From G965212025 sp965212025 (GTDB lineage Bacteria; Pseudomonadota; Gammaproteobacteria; Poriferisulfidales; Oxydemutatoraceae), in the NCBI GenBank assembly GCA_965212025.1, contig OZ243039.1, positions 806,001-870,000 on the forward strand: a DNA stretch of 64,000 nt, read 5' to 3'. The translations under genes and the position numbers were made by a program. Shown in pieces: positions 25,601-34,923 of the stretch. Each line of letters starts with the position of its first letter. Position 1 is the stretch's first letter. The notes under the pieces were generated by a model. It saw only the letters and a program-made list of their open reading frames with translations. It was not told where the DNA came from and did no database searches.

Positions 25601-26473
25601 TTGATTGACGCAAGAAGCAGGGTAAAGGTACTTTCGGAGTCTCTCAGGTACATCCAAAGGTTTTACGGAAAAGTGATTGTCGTGAAGTACGGAGGGAGTG
25701 CGCTGACGGAAAAAAGGCTACGGCAAAGCTTTGCGCGTGACGTGGTACTGCTCAAGCGTGTCGGAATAAATTTGGTTATTGTGCATGGCGGGGGATCCAT
25801 GATTACCCAGGCGTTCGCTGAGCGAGGAGAAAAGAGTCAGTTTTTGGACGGGATACGCATCACCGATGGAAAAGGAATGGAACTCGTGGAGCAGGTGCTC
25901 CGTCAAGTGAACCGGGAGATTGGCGAGCTGGTTGCTGCCAACGGAGCTGTGCCGGTGGGTCTATGCGGGCAACTGGGGAAAGTGATCCGCGGGAAACGTT
26001 CATCCCCCGGTGGTGCAAGCGTTCCTTCGTGTCAGGATGAAGATATGCGAAACGGTGAAGTTGTGGGTATCGACCCAGGGTTTTTCAGTTTGTTGACCCA
26101 AAAGGATGTTGTCCCCGTGGTCTGTCCAATTGGGGTGACAGACAGAGGTGTGAGCCTGAATATCAACGCGGATCATGCAGCTTTGGCCATTGCCATTCAT
26201 TTGCATGCGGAAAAACTGATCATGATGACCAATGTGCCGGGGCTTATGGCGAAAAATGGTGAGCTGCTTTCTACCGTGAACTATCAGGAAGCGGAAGACC
26301 TGGTGGAAAAGGGTACGGTGCACAGCGGTATGCTGCCAAAACTGCAATGCGCCATAGATGCAGTTCACGCTGGTGTGAAAGCCGCGCATATTACCGATGG
26401 GCGTGAGGAGCACTCCTTATTGCTGGAATTGATGACAGATGCAGGAATGGGAACTTTGATTGAGAGGAACTGA
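25601..26473 (+). CDS. argB: Acetylglutamate kinase
   Basis: A 290-residue amino-acid kinase for the second step of arginine synthesis. Motifs: VVKYGGSAL (Lys contacting ATP), VHGGGSMI, GLCGQLGKVI, NINADHAALAIAIHL (substrate/ATP site), MMTNVPGLM and GMLPKLQCAIDAVHAGV. The start is TTG 25601, after GGACAGG; the encoded MIDARSRVKVLSESLRYIQRFYGK has the N-terminal helix usual in hexameric, arginine-feedback-inhibited enzymes. Last gene of the coaBC-algC-argB group. Confidence 0.95.
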   Translation: MIDARSRVKVLSESLRYIQRFYGKVIVVKYGGSALTEKRLRQSFARDVVLLKRVGINLVIVHGGGSMITQAFAERGEKSQFLDGIRITDGKGMELVEQVLRQVNREIGELVAANGAVPVGLCGQLGKVIRGKRSSPGGASVPSCQDEDMRNGEVVGIDPGFFSLLTQKDVVPVVCPIGVTDRGVSLNINADHAALAIAIHLHAEKLIMMTNVPGLMAKNGELLSTVNYQEAEDLVEKGTVHSGMLPKLQCAIDAVHAGVKAAHITDGREEHSLLLELMTDAGMGTLIERN

Positions 26474-26586
26474 GCCACGCCTGTTCGCTCTGTTTTCCCG
26501 GCTCCTTATGGTGTTTCCTGTGTCGTGCGGTCGCTTGTTCGGGTGTCTGGCGTAAGCGTATGGGGTCAGCAAAGCAACCGTTGCTG

Positions 26587-26592
26587 TATAAT
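26587..26592 (+). promoter_or_regulatory. -10 element before the 630-residue orphan
   Basis: TATAAT at 26587-26592, in CTGTATAATATG, about 105 bases upstream of the ATG at 26697. The -35 position is weak (GGTCAG). This is the only clear promoter-like element in the 223-base gap after argB. Confidence 0.4.
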
Positions 26593-26696
26593 ATGACGAA
26601 GGGATATACGGGAGTTTCACAGGAAGTAAAGGATTGTGCGAAAAGACATCGTGGGGGACAGATCGTAAATGATGTTTTGGAGAGGTTTTTCAGTGG

Positions 26697-28589
26697 ATGG
26701 AAATTGTTATGACATCAATAGTTGAGGCATACACCCAGCAGGTCTCAGAGATCCACAGGGGGGGGAATTTGGCAGCTCCCGGGGACTCATTTGCAGCCAA
26801 CTCTCCACGCGAAGTCCGGGTCAGCAGGCTGGGCTGGGTCATCATCTGGTTCAAGGATCGGCTCATGCCTTCAAGCACACGTGCAACACATGAGCAAATA
26901 TTGAGCCAACTGGAGCGAACCGTCCAAAGCGATACCGGCTGTCCGTTGAAAGGGGATGGGGCTATTGGTCTGATAAACCGGTCGTTTGACAGAAAAACCA
27001 GAAATCGTTCCTGGCCCTTTGTACAACGTCTGCAAAAAGTGTCAGAGGAATTACAGAACACTGTTGACGATCCTCTTTTGCAGGGTCTGGATGGCTCACA
27101 AATGCAATTCACAATGGAAACGTACCCGACTGAGGATAACTTTCGACAAATGCTGCAACAAATGCAGCTGGCTCATGAGGCTCGAAGCAAAGCGCAGGCA
27201 CCCGATACCGCTTGTCAGGGGTCCAATCCACAGTTTGGCCAAATTTCGGAGATCTCCCGAGAGGACTACATACAATTTTTGAAATATATCCATAAAAACA
27301 CATCACTTGGTGATCGTGAACAGAGTAAAAGCGAGCCACAGCTGGCTTTGGCAGCCATGCTGACTTACCGGCTTGCGTTTCCCAGCCCGACCCAGGGGAA
27401 GCGGAGAAGTAATGATCATTGGGATCGCTCTTTGGATGGTGCGTTTTATGGTTGTCGGGATATGAATACGGCAGGACGGTATTACACGCAATACATGAAC
27501 TACAACAAGAACAGACCAAGAGGCGGACGCACTCTTCCAGTTGCAGGACGTGAGGGTGGACTTTTCACAGATCTTGGCCGAGTGGCTCAAGAGCCTCCGA
27601 TCTCCTCCCGGAATGCCAACAACCCGGAGAGTGAAATAGAACCGGTGCAAGTTGTGCCTACTCCTGTTTCTGATTCTGTCACTGGTTCTGTTAGTGATGA
27701 GAGCGTGGCTCTCTTCTACGGGTCAGGAGTGGTTTTGGGTGCTCTTAGTAAGTTGTCCAAGCAGGCACGAGCTGCCGGTGGTGCGGTGAATTACAATAAA
27801 AGCACCTCAGAATTGACAGTCAGCCACTGTTCAAGATTTGGAAAGCTGGTTGTTCGCTTGCGTGACAAAGCCATGCCGGGTCGATCGTCAGAGAAAAATA
27901 GCGAGGTTTTGCGGGAACTGGATCGCGTTTTGAAACTCCAATTCGGATTCAGCAAGGAAAACGCCCAAGTCTTTCTGGATCGCGAATTTACACCTGACGT
28001 GCTTTCCGATACTCCGAGATTCGTGAATGTGCTTGCGGAAACAACCAGCACGCTGTTTGGGGCAAAGAATCGTTTTGCGTCTCTTGGCAGCACCAGCCTG
28101 GTGTTTGGTGAAAACAATGTTCCGACTTACCAGAACTTCGAATTCAAGGCATCAACACTGCTGCCTGTGCTAAATAATAAAATTGGAAAATCTGCAACCG
28201 GTGCAACCGGTGATCACTCTCCGGGAACGAGTGTGCATCAAGGAGTTGCAAGCCCCAGCCTTGCTGAAAACCAGGCTTTTATACGCTACCGGACAGCAGC
28301 GTTGGGAGACGTGAAGGCTTTTTGGGGGAAGTACCTCGATTTTTTGTGCTACCTTGATAAAAACATGCCTCAGGATCAACGTATCAACGACTTTCTTTAC
28401 AAGAGCAGAGAAGCTGATATTGCCTTATCGGTTTTCCTGCTTCATGAGGGGCTTGATCACAAATACGCTTCCGCCAGTATGCACTCGGGGGATCTTGTAT
28501 CATTTTCTGACTCTCCCGGACAGGTGATTGGCAATTTCACGGACTGCCACAGACAATTTGCCGAAGAGACGGGGCGCAACACTACTTAG
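26697..28589 (+). CDS. Unknown protein with a duplicated two-part module (possible effector)
   Basis: A 630-residue soluble protein, no signal peptide or membrane segment, that I do not recognise. Start ATG 26697 follows GGAGAGG by 11 bases; ATG 26709 is an alternative. It is built of two diverged copies of one module. The first motif, around 41-115 (GWVIIWFKDRLMP...QLERTVQ...FDRKTRNRSWPFVQRL), recurs around 374-448 (GKLVVRLRDKAMP...ELDRVLK...FTPDVLSDTPRFVNVL). The second motif, FLKYIHKN at 194-201, recurs as FLCYLDKN at 549-556, each followed by an alanine/leucine-rich helix (LALAAMLTYRLAF; IALSVFLLHEGL). The linkers are rich in Ser, Pro and Gly. Standing alone between housekeeping genes, it may be an exported effector, but nothing proves this. 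Its stop overlaps convergent bioC by eight bases. Confidence 0.85.
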   Translation: MEIVMTSIVEAYTQQVSEIHRGGNLAAPGDSFAANSPREVRVSRLGWVIIWFKDRLMPSSTRATHEQILSQLERTVQSDTGCPLKGDGAIGLINRSFDRKTRNRSWPFVQRLQKVSEELQNTVDDPLLQGLDGSQMQFTMETYPTEDNFRQMLQQMQLAHEARSKAQAPDTACQGSNPQFGQISEISREDYIQFLKYIHKNTSLGDREQSKSEPQLALAAMLTYRLAFPSPTQGKRRSNDHWDRSLDGAFYGCRDMNTAGRYYTQYMNYNKNRPRGGRTLPVAGREGGLFTDLGRVAQEPPISSRNANNPESEIEPVQVVPTPVSDSVTGSVSDESVALFYGSGVVLGALSKLSKQARAAGGAVNYNKSTSELTVSHCSRFGKLVVRLRDKAMPGRSSEKNSEVLRELDRVLKLQFGFSKENAQVFLDREFTPDVLSDTPRFVNVLAETTSTLFGAKNRFASLGSTSLVFGENNVPTYQNFEFKASTLLPVLNNKIGKSATGATGDHSPGTSVHQGVASPSLAENQAFIRYRTAALGDVKAFWGKYLDFLCYLDKNMPQDQRINDFLYKSREADIALSVFLLHEGLDHKYASASMHSGDLVSFSDSPGQVIGNFTDCHRQFAEETGRNTT

Positions 28590-29370
28590 TATTTGCCTGA
28601 ATTTTTCTCATTTTGATAAAATAGTACTCATAAGTGGCAGAAGTCTTCCCCTCGTTGGACCAGCGCTCCATGTAGTACCTCTCCACTTTTGCAAGCACTC
28701 CTGACTTGATGGCGCGCACCCTGCCTTCCCTCAGGTCTTTGACACCGCAAGTGCGAAGATACGAAAGCAAGTCAGAAAAACCGTCATATTCAATCACCTC
28801 TCTTTGTGTGTGAAAAATCTGGACTTGTAAATCCTGTTTCTGAAACAAATCATGAAGGAAAGCTTTATTCGGAAAATCCAGAGTCCTGCTTTCTCCTTCC
28901 ACGGCTTCCCAACTGCTACGTAGCTCACGAAGGGTCTGGGGCCCACAAACGGAAAGCAGCATCATGCCTTTGCTGCGCAATACGCGCTTGCACTCTGCTA
29001 TTGCAAGCCCAGGTTGATTGCACCAATGCAGGCACAGATTGGAGAACACCAAGTCAAAGGCAGCGTCTTTGAGTGGCAATTTTTCCATGTCTGCGCAGAT
29101 GCAGCTTGTGTTATGTCGCCGGGCAATGTGCAACATTTGCAATGAAAGATCCAAGGCTGTCAGCTCGGCAACTGGAAACAATCTATGCAGAAAAGAAAGC
29201 TCGGAACCAGAGCCAACCCCCCCAGCCAGTATTTGCTCCGGTTTGCAGGGAGCCGCAAGGGATAGTAGCCGTGCGGCGACGGCGCGCTGCATGGTTGAGT
29301 TTTTGGCGTATTCCGGAGCCGCCCGGTCAAAAGAACGGCGGACGGCTGTCTTGCTGATCCTGTCAACCAT
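28582..29370 (-). CDS. bioC: Malonyl-ACP O-methyltransferase BioC
   Basis: A 262-residue class I SAM-dependent methyltransferase that caps malonyl-ACP to start pimelate synthesis for biotin. From ATG 29370: MVDRISKTAVRRSFDRAAPEYAKNS is the characteristic BioC N-terminus (V-x-x-SF-x-x-AA-x-x-Y). The SAM-binding region reads ILAGGVGSGSELSFL, where the usual Asp-Leu-Gly-x-Gly-x-G is altered (AGGVGSG), followed by LTALDLSLQML and ADMEKLPL, then FDLVFSNLCLHWC. The frame extends upstream to 29457 inside bioH, but those residues are not conserved. It overlaps the bioH end by eight bases. Confidence 0.9.
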   Translation of the reverse strand: MVDRISKTAVRRSFDRAAPEYAKNSTMQRAVAARLLSLAAPCKPEQILAGGVGSGSELSFLHRLFPVAELTALDLSLQMLHIARRHNTSCICADMEKLPLKDAAFDLVFSNLCLHWCNQPGLAIAECKRVLRSKGMMLLSVCGPQTLRELRSSWEAVEGESRTLDFPNKAFLHDLFQKQDLQVQIFHTQREVIEYDGFSDLLSYLRTCGVKDLREGRVRAIKSGVLAKVERYYMERWSNEGKTSATYEYYFIKMRKIQANTK

Positions 29371-30199
29371 GAGGGAAATGCCCCATCTGGCAAAAGAAAT
29401 TACGCAAAGTGGCTGTGAAAATTTCTGGATGGGAAAGGAAGGGCGCGTGGCCAGCACCGGGAATCTCGGCGTATTGGACGTGCGGCAAGCTGGAAACGCT
29501 GGTTCGTAACGCTGCGGGATTTGTGACCTGATCGTGTGTTCCGCTTATGAACAGTGCCGGAACCGCACACTGTTTCATGGCAGCGTGCAGATCAGTTTTT
29601 TTCAGGAAATCCAGTCCGTCCTTTTCTGGCAGGCTTGCCGATGCTTTCAGTAGCTTTCGGGTCACGCGAGCGTTTGAGCTGCCTAGCGTCTGGAGTGCTA
29701 TGAAGTAAAGCAGAGCGTGGTCCGTTCCAGCGGTTTTGCAACATAAGCGGTCGAATGTTACGTCAGCTCCGGGTTCAAAGCTGGTTCCCATGGAAATACT
29801 CACCAAAGCCTTAACGTGCGCCGGTTCAGCTAATGTTGCCAGCTGGGCGAGCAGACCACCGAGTGACCAGCCAATCCAGATTGCGTTTTTGGGTAACTCC
29901 AAAAGCAGTCTGTGCACAAATGACTCGGGTTGAGACAAGGAATATTTGCAGTCCGCATTTTTTCCATGACCGGGTAAATCAATCAAACAGCACTGGTAAT
30001 CGGCAGCAAGGCTCTGTGCCAGGCTGTCCCAGCAAGTACTGCACATCATCCACCCGTGTAAAAATACCAGCGCCCGGCCGTCTCCAACTTTTTCAATGTG
30101 AAGCGGCGGCTTCTGCACAGCTTCATGGTGCTGGCACTGCACAGCTGCTTTCAATGAAGTGGCGACCAACTCTGCCGGTTGGTGAGAGTCCAGAGCCAT
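29363..30199 (-). CDS. bioH: Pimeloyl-ACP methyl ester carboxylesterase BioH
   Basis: An alpha/beta hydrolase that removes the methyl group added by BioC. The oxyanion region FLHGWMM, nucleophile elbow GWSLGG (Ser), Asp in SGTHDQVT and His in PGAGHAPFLSHP give a complete triad; G-W-S-L-G-G and the HGW start are BioH-like. The frame from ATG 30199 has about 30 residues more than E. coli BioH before LHIEKVGDG; GTG codons inside this stretch may be the true start. Linked to bioC by an eight-base overlap. bioB, bioF and bioD are not here. Divergent from plsY with about 44 bases between. Confidence 0.88.
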   Translation of the reverse strand: MALDSHQPAELVATSLKAAVQCQHHEAVQKPPLHIEKVGDGRALVFLHGWMMCSTCWDSLAQSLAADYQCCLIDLPGHGKNADCKYSLSQPESFVHRLLLELPKNAIWIGWSLGGLLAQLATLAEPAHVKALVSISMGTSFEPGADVTFDRLCCKTAGTDHALLYFIALQTLGSSNARVTRKLLKASASLPEKDGLDFLKKTDLHAAMKQCAVPALFISGTHDQVTNPAALRTSVSSLPHVQYAEIPGAGHAPFLSHPEIFTATLRNFFCQMGHFPHG

Positions 30200-30243
30200 T
30201 GAGGGAAGGTATTTTGTATCAAGAAGGTGAGGTATTGGCAGTG

Positions 30244-30825
30244 ATGGATTTTTTTCCTCTGCTGGGCGGATACCTTATCGGTTCCGTTTCCGCCGCTGTG
30301 TTGCTGAGCTGGGTATTGGGGTTTCCCGACCCGCGCCACGGTGGGTCCGGGAACCCGGGTGCAACCAATGTCTTCCGCCTGGCGGGCAAAAAAGTTGCTT
30401 TGCTGACGTTGCTTTTCGACGTGGCAAAAGTGTTTATTCCCATGTGGGTCGTGGCGGCATCCGGTTTTAGCCACCATTTGGTTTTGCTCACCGGCTTTGC
30501 GACTTTCATGGGGCATTTATATCCTCTGTATCACGGTTTCAAAGGAGGCAAAGGGGTTGCTTCTTTCGTCGGTTTTCTGTTGTACGCAAACCCCCTTATG
30601 GCGCTGGTCTGGTTCCTTGCCTGGCTGGCTATTTTACTGCTGAGCCGCTTCGTGTCACTTGCGGGCATTCTCGCGCCCTTGCCAGTTATTGCTGTGCTGG
30701 TGTGGGATGTCGGGTCTTCTTCCTTAACCGCTTTGGTGGCGCTAATGTCGGTCATGCTGGTTTTGCGTCATGCGGGAAACATCAGGAAGATGTTGAAGGG
30801 AACCGAGGATCGTATTTTTTCTTAG
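30244..30825 (+). CDS. plsY: Glycerol-3-phosphate acyltransferase PlsY
   Basis: A 193-residue integral membrane enzyme that transfers acyl groups from acyl-phosphate to glycerol-3-phosphate, the first step of phospholipid synthesis. Motifs are GSGNPGATNVFR, GHLYPLYHGFKGGKGVA and RHAGNIRKMLKGTE, with about five to six membrane segments. The frame is open far upstream (to 29833) antisense to bioH; ATG 30244 (or GTG 30241) gives the standard MDFFPLLGGYLIGSVSAAVL start. It is convergent with tsaD, with seven bases between the stops. Confidence 0.94.
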   Translation: MDFFPLLGGYLIGSVSAAVLLSWVLGFPDPRHGGSGNPGATNVFRLAGKKVALLTLLFDVAKVFIPMWVVAASGFSHHLVLLTGFATFMGHLYPLYHGFKGGKGVASFVGFLLYANPLMALVWFLAWLAILLLSRFVSLAGILAPLPVIAVLVWDVGSSSLTALVALMSVMLVLRHAGNIRKMLKGTEDRIFS

Positions 30826-30832
30826 AGCTTGC

Positions 30833-31843
30833 TTACCTGGCTAAAGGTGGCAGGCTGTCCAAAGGCCAGCGCGGTCGTGGTTGTGGCCACTTGTCTGGTG
30901 CCTGCCCGGCGTTGAGGCGTACCAAACCCGCGTAAGCGATCATGACGCCATTGTCCGTGCAAAAATCTTCCCGTGGCAAAAAAACGTGGAGGCCTTTTTT
31001 TTCCAGGGCGACAAGGCGTCTGCGCAAATTTGTGTTGGCACTGACCCCACCCGCCACGACCAGGCGTTTTAACCCGGTCTTTTCCAATCCTCGCTCCAAT
31101 TTGCACATTAGGCTGTCGATCACAGCTTCCTGGAATGCAAGGGCTATGTCAGCGCGCGATTGTGGGTCGTGGCAGTGATTATGTATTGTGCGGAAGGTCT
31201 CGGTTTTCAGTCCACTAAAGCTGAAATCAAGTCCCGGTTTGCGGGTCATTGGCCTGGGTAAAGTAAAGCGTCCTTTTTGGCCACTCTTCGCCAAGTGCAT
31301 GATTTTTGCTCCCCCCGGATAACCGAGTCCCAAGCATCGGGCGACCTTGTCAAACGCTTCCCCTGCTGCGTCGTCCAGGGTTTCTCCCAGTAGCTTGTAA
31401 GCTCCCGGGGCGCTGACTTCAAGCATTTGCGTGTGACCTCCGGAAACCAGTAAGGCAAGATAGGGAGGGTGCAAGCCTGGTGCATCCAGCATCGGAGAAA
31501 GAAGGTGTGCTTCCAGGTGATGGACACCGATTGCCGGCAAGTCAAGTGCCCATGCCAACCCGTGCCCAAATATGGCGCCGGTCAACAAGGCGCTGACAAG
31601 TCCGGGACCAGTGGTATAGGCAATGGCGTCGATAGAGTCCAGGCAGTGCGGCTTTAGCGCAGCTTCCAGTACCGGAAGCAGCCGCCGAACGTGATCCCGT
31701 GCCGCCATCTCCGGAACAACCCCACCGTGTGGTGCGTGCATCTCTGCCTGACTGTACAGGGCTTCACCGACCACGCCGTGCTCTGTGTCCACGACGCCTA
31801 CTGCGGTTTCATCGCAGGAGCTTTCAACGCCAAGTACTCGCAT
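30833..31843 (-). CDS. tsaD: tRNA N6-adenosine threonylcarbamoyltransferase
   Basis: A 336-residue Kae1/TsaD protein of the t6A37 tRNA modification complex with TsaB and TsaE. It begins MRVLGVESSCDETAVGVVD, the ASKHA ATP-binding phosphate-1 motif. The metal-binding region HAPHGGVVPEMAARDHVR, LLVSGGHTQML, DDAAGEAFDKVAR and VAGGVSANTNLR are all intact. It is the last gene of the minus-strand group nrdB-dsbB-proC-yggT-tsaD, 17 bases after yggT. Confidence 0.96.
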   Translation of the reverse strand: MRVLGVESSCDETAVGVVDTEHGVVGEALYSQAEMHAPHGGVVPEMAARDHVRRLLPVLEAALKPHCLDSIDAIAYTTGPGLVSALLTGAIFGHGLAWALDLPAIGVHHLEAHLLSPMLDAPGLHPPYLALLVSGGHTQMLEVSAPGAYKLLGETLDDAAGEAFDKVARCLGLGYPGGAKIMHLAKSGQKGRFTLPRPMTRKPGLDFSFSGLKTETFRTIHNHCHDPQSRADIALAFQEAVIDSLMCKLERGLEKTGLKRLVVAGGVSANTNLRRRLVALEKKGLHVFLPREDFCTDNGVMIAYAGLVRLNAGQAPDKWPQPRPRWPLDSLPPLAR

Positions 31844-31860
31844 GTTCAGCCTGGTCGTTG

Positions 31861-32418
31861 TTAAGGAGCCAGGGAATGAATCAGAATCAGCACCACGTAC
31901 AGACCTACGAGTGCCAGCATAGGGCTGAAGTCCAGACCCCCGGATTGTGGGATTATTTTGCGGATTGGCCTGAGAAGTGGGCTCGTCAAGCTATGCAACA
32001 GGCTGAGAATAGGGTTCGAATGAGACTGGCCGGCGCCTATAAACCAGCTACTCACTGCCAGGATGATGAGCGCAATTATATGGATGTAGACCAAAGTTTC
32101 CAACAGTCTGACAAAGGCAACAATTGCCAGAAAAGAAACTTCGTACTCGATATTCTGAAACTGGGAAATGGAGAACAGCTCCAGTATTTTTGCAAGGTAC
32201 GCGAGCCCCCAGCAGCCGAAATCAACGCGACCCACAAAAGGGGCTATGGGTCTCACCAGGCGTAAAACAGGGTTGGTGATGGTGAAAACCGACTGCGATA
32301 TTGGGTTGTGAAAACTCGCCCCACTAAAAGCCAGAAGAGCACGCAGAAGAAAGAAAAAAGCGGCGAGAGAAAAAAACAGATCCGCCAATAGAGTGGCGAT
32401 GTTGTCAAGAGTGCTCAT
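31861..32418 (-). CDS. yggT: YggT family membrane protein
   Basis: A 185-residue membrane protein with two YGGT domains, one in each half. Each shows the pattern of a hydrophobic helix, then NP(I/x)xxxxxxxTxPxLxPxRxxxP: NPISQSVFTITNPVLRLVRPIAPFVG and NPILSLLHSLTSPLLRPIRKIIP. The family is linked to osmotic and cell-shape functions; the mechanism is not settled. The ATG overlaps the proC stop by four bases. In gammaproteobacteria yggT commonly follows proC, as here. Confidence 0.92.
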   Translation of the reverse strand: MSTLDNIATLLADLFFSLAAFFFLLRALLAFSGASFHNPISQSVFTITNPVLRLVRPIAPFVGRVDFGCWGLAYLAKILELFSISQFQNIEYEVSFLAIVAFVRLLETLVYIHIIALIILAVSSWFIGAGQSHSNPILSLLHSLTSPLLRPIRKIIPQSGGLDFSPMLALVGLYVVLILIHSLAP

Positions 32419-33242
32419 GGAGTGGTTGTCCTGGCGTCGTATTGCCTGGAGATTTCGCCAGCGCGGTGCGCGGCAGCCTGCACTGCATTTTTGAACAGCT
32501 CGTCTACTTGTCGCTCGAGAACTGCGATGCCTTGTTCCGTCGTGCCTTTGGGAGAAGTGACTTGCGCGCGAAGCGTCTTCAGATCTCCGGTTTCTGCCAG
32601 CGCGACACTGCCAAGTGCCGTTTTGAGAACTAGTTGGTGCGCCAGTTCGCGCTCAAGCCCAAGTGCATGAGCGGCTTTTTCCAAGGCTTCCAGAATGCGG
32701 AAAAAATAAGCCGGACCACTCCCGGAAACTGCTGTTACGAGATCCATCAATGATTCTTTCTCAATCCAGTGGACATCACCGACAGCAGAAAAAATCTGTT
32801 TGCAAAGAGATTTCTGATCCTCGCCAACGTGTGCATTCCGACACAGAACACTGACCCCCTTGCCAAGGACGACCGGAAGGTTGGGCATGCAGCGGACAAT
32901 GGGGAAATCGCGTTTTAAGCAGTGCGACATGGATGTTAGTGTAACCCCGGCGGCGAGGCTGACCAGCGTTGTGCGTTGGCCCGCCAGTGAGGCTCTGATC
33001 TCTTTGCAGAGATCGGGAATTTCTCCAGGCTTGACGCACAGCAGGACGACATCGCATTTGGAAATCGCTGTGAGGTTATTTCGTGAGGCTGAAACTCTTG
33101 GACAGCGTTTGCGAAAGGTCTCAAGTGAGGCAGCGCTGCGAGTGCTTGCAAAAATATTTTCCGCTGCCCAGCCAGTGTTCAGCAGACCCTTGGCGATGGC
33201 CGTACCCATGTTCCCGGCACCAATTATCGCAAGCTGTGTCAT
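32415..33242 (-). CDS. proC: Pyrroline-5-carboxylate reductase
   Basis: A 275-residue P5C reductase for the final step of proline synthesis. MTQLAIIGAGNMGTAIAKGLL is the Rossmann NAD(P)-binding start. VLLCVKPG, VRCMPNLPVVLGKGVSVL, the AVSGSGPAYFF motif and TSPKGTTEQGIAVLE are diagnostic. ATG 33242 overlaps the dsbB stop by four bases; the frame stays open to 33302, but the added residues are not conserved. yggS, a frequent neighbour, is absent and dsbB takes its place. Confidence 0.95.
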   Translation of the reverse strand: MTQLAIIGAGNMGTAIAKGLLNTGWAAENIFASTRSAASLETFRKRCPRVSASRNNLTAISKCDVVLLCVKPGEIPDLCKEIRASLAGQRTTLVSLAAGVTLTSMSHCLKRDFPIVRCMPNLPVVLGKGVSVLCRNAHVGEDQKSLCKQIFSAVGDVHWIEKESLMDLVTAVSGSGPAYFFRILEALEKAAHALGLERELAHQLVLKTALGSVALAETGDLKTLRAQVTSPKGTTEQGIAVLERQVDELFKNAVQAAAHRAGEISRQYDARTTTP

Positions 33243-33766
33243 CTCTTTTCCTGCGCCTTTATATTCGGAGTCCTCAGCAGACTGAGTGTGGCAAGAACCC
33301 AAAGGATCATAAACAAAAGCAATGTTTGTTGCGGAATGGTGAGTCCGGAAAAAGTCCAGTCAACTTTGGCGCACTGACCGGTAGTCGTGAATATGGTTTC
33401 CAGCGTTTCCAGTACCGGAAAATTATCCAGCATGTAGCGAAGTCCGGGGATGCAGTCGGGAATGGCATCACCGGTCTGGCTTTGCAAATAGATATGCCGA
33501 CCGGCGACGGCAATCCCTGAAGAGGACAAGAGAATGTTTAATGTCGCGTAACCACGCTGTCTGCCAATGGTGCCTTGGCTGTGCAATAGCCCGACGAGTG
33601 AGACACCCGCAATAAGGACGCACAACAAGCGGTCAATGATGCAGAGATGGCAAGGTGCGAGCCCGAGGTGCAATTCCATAAAGAGGTACGAGACCAAGAG
33701 GGCACACACGCACAGAACCAAGCTCGAAAGCTGCAAAAAGCGGAACGAGAGCAGGTGGGACGCCAT
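33239..33766 (-). CDS. dsbB: Disulfide bond formation protein B
   Basis: A 175-residue inner-membrane protein with four hydrophobic helices. It carries the first periplasmic pair in LAPCHLCIIDR (C-x-x-C) and the second pair further on, one Cys in AIPDCIPG and one in TTGQCAKVDW, as in DsbB. DsbB reoxidises DsbA and passes electrons to ubiquinone. The four cysteines and topology are intact. It is translationally coupled to proC. Its position 1.3 kb from the giant exported, Cys-containing proteins is suggestive but may be chance. Confidence 0.92.
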   Translation of the reverse strand: MASHLLSFRFLQLSSLVLCVCALLVSYLFMELHLGLAPCHLCIIDRLLCVLIAGVSLVGLLHSQGTIGRQRGYATLNILLSSSGIAVAGRHIYLQSQTGDAIPDCIPGLRYMLDNFPVLETLETIFTTTGQCAKVDWTFSGLTIPQQTLLLFMILWVLATLSLLRTPNIKAQEKR

Positions 33767-33843
33767 GGACGTTTGTTCCTAGGCGTAGCCAGGCGCATGA
33801 TTCGTCACCATGGCCAGACTGGAAAATGCAGGCGTCTCCCGCG

Positions 33844-34923
33844 TTAATCCCAACTGAGCGCGCCACCAGTCTGGTATTCGGTGACGCGGGTTTCAAAGAA
33901 ATTCTTTTCCTTTTTCAGATCTAAAATTTCCGACATCCATGGGAAGGGGTTGGTGACGCCGGGGAACAGTTCCTCAAGTCCGATTTGTACGCAACGTCGG
34001 TTTGCGACGAACTGCACGTATTGTCCGAACAGACTGGCGTTCATGCCTAGTATGGGGCGCGGCATGGTGTCTTGTGCGTACAACTGTTCGTGCATCACAC
34101 CATCGTGAATGATCTCACGGGCTTCCTGTTTTGCGGCTTCGTTCCACAGATGCGGGTTTTCCAGCTTGATTTGGTTGATGACATCTATGCCAAAGTTCGT
34201 GTGCATGGATTCGTCGCGCATGATGTACTGGAATTGTTCGGAGACACCGGTCATCTTGTTGCGCCTGCCCATGGAAAGAATCTGGGAAAAGCCCACGTAA
34301 AAGAAGATTCCTTCAAAAACAACGTAAAACGCGATCAAGTCTCTGAGCAGGAGCTGGTCATTTTTTTCGCTTCCGGTTTTGAAGTTGGGATCTCCCAGAT
34401 TTTGTGTGTAAGGCAAGGCCCACTCGACTTTACGCGCAACCGAGGGAAGTTCCCGGTACATATTGAAAATTTCAGCCTCATCCATAGCCAGCGATTCGAC
34501 ACAATATTGGTATGCATGGGTGTGGACAGCTTCTTCAAAAGCCTGCCGCAACAGATACTGCCGACACTCCGGATTCGTAATGTGGCGGTACAGCGCGAGA
34601 ACCAGATTGTTGGCAACAAGAGAGTCCGCAGTGGAAAAAAACCCAAGATTGCGCTTGATCACGCGGCGCTCGTCCTCCGTTAACCCTGTCGCGCTTTTCC
34701 AAAGCGTAATATCGGCACTCATGTTGATTTCCTGAGGCATCCAGTGGTTGCTGCAGGCAATTAAATACTTTTTCCACGCCCACTCGTATTTGAAAGGCAC
34801 AAGCTGATTCAAGTCAGCACGGCAGTTGATGATTTTTTTGTCATCTACCTGGATTCGACGTGCACCCATTTGCAGTGATTCCAGGCCAGTATGACCCTCA
34901 TGCTCAATTTCTAATGCAATCAT
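33844..34923 (-). CDS. nrdB: Ribonucleotide reductase class I beta subunit
   Basis: A 359-residue R2 subunit providing the radical for deoxynucleotide synthesis. Metal ligands and the radical Tyr can be lined up with E. coli: Asp100 in FFSTADSL, Glu131, His134 and Tyr138 in [11 protein letters not shown], Glu in [10 protein letters not shown], and Glu and His in [10 protein letters not shown]. The radical Tyr is present, so it is Ia/Ib-like rather than the Phe-bearing Ic type, although the HTHA-x-QY context is like the Pseudomonas/Chlamydia branch. nrdA is not adjacent: the upstream side is the giant gene locus. First gene of the compact operon running to tsaD. Confidence 0.95.
   Translation of the reverse strand: MIALEIEHEGHTGLESLQMGARRIQVDDKKIINCRADLNQLVPFKYEWAWKKYLIACSNHWMPQEINMSADITLWKSATGLTEDERRVIKRNLGFFSTADSLVANNLVLALYRHITNPECRQYLLRQAFEEAVHTHAYQYCVESLAMDEAEIFNMYRELPSVARKVEWALPYTQNLGDPNFKTGSEKNDQLLLRDLIAFYVVFEGIFFYVGFSQILSMGRRNKMTGVSEQFQYIMRDESMHTNFGIDVINQIKLENPHLWNEAAKQEAREIIHDGVMHEQLYAQDTMPRPILGMNASLFGQYVQFVANRRCVQIGLEELFPGVTNPFPWMSEILDLKKEKNFFETRVTEYQTGGALSWD

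Noticed and set aside
29833..30243. Upstream extension of the plsY frame
   Set aside because: It runs antisense through bioH; the conserved PlsY start is at 30244.
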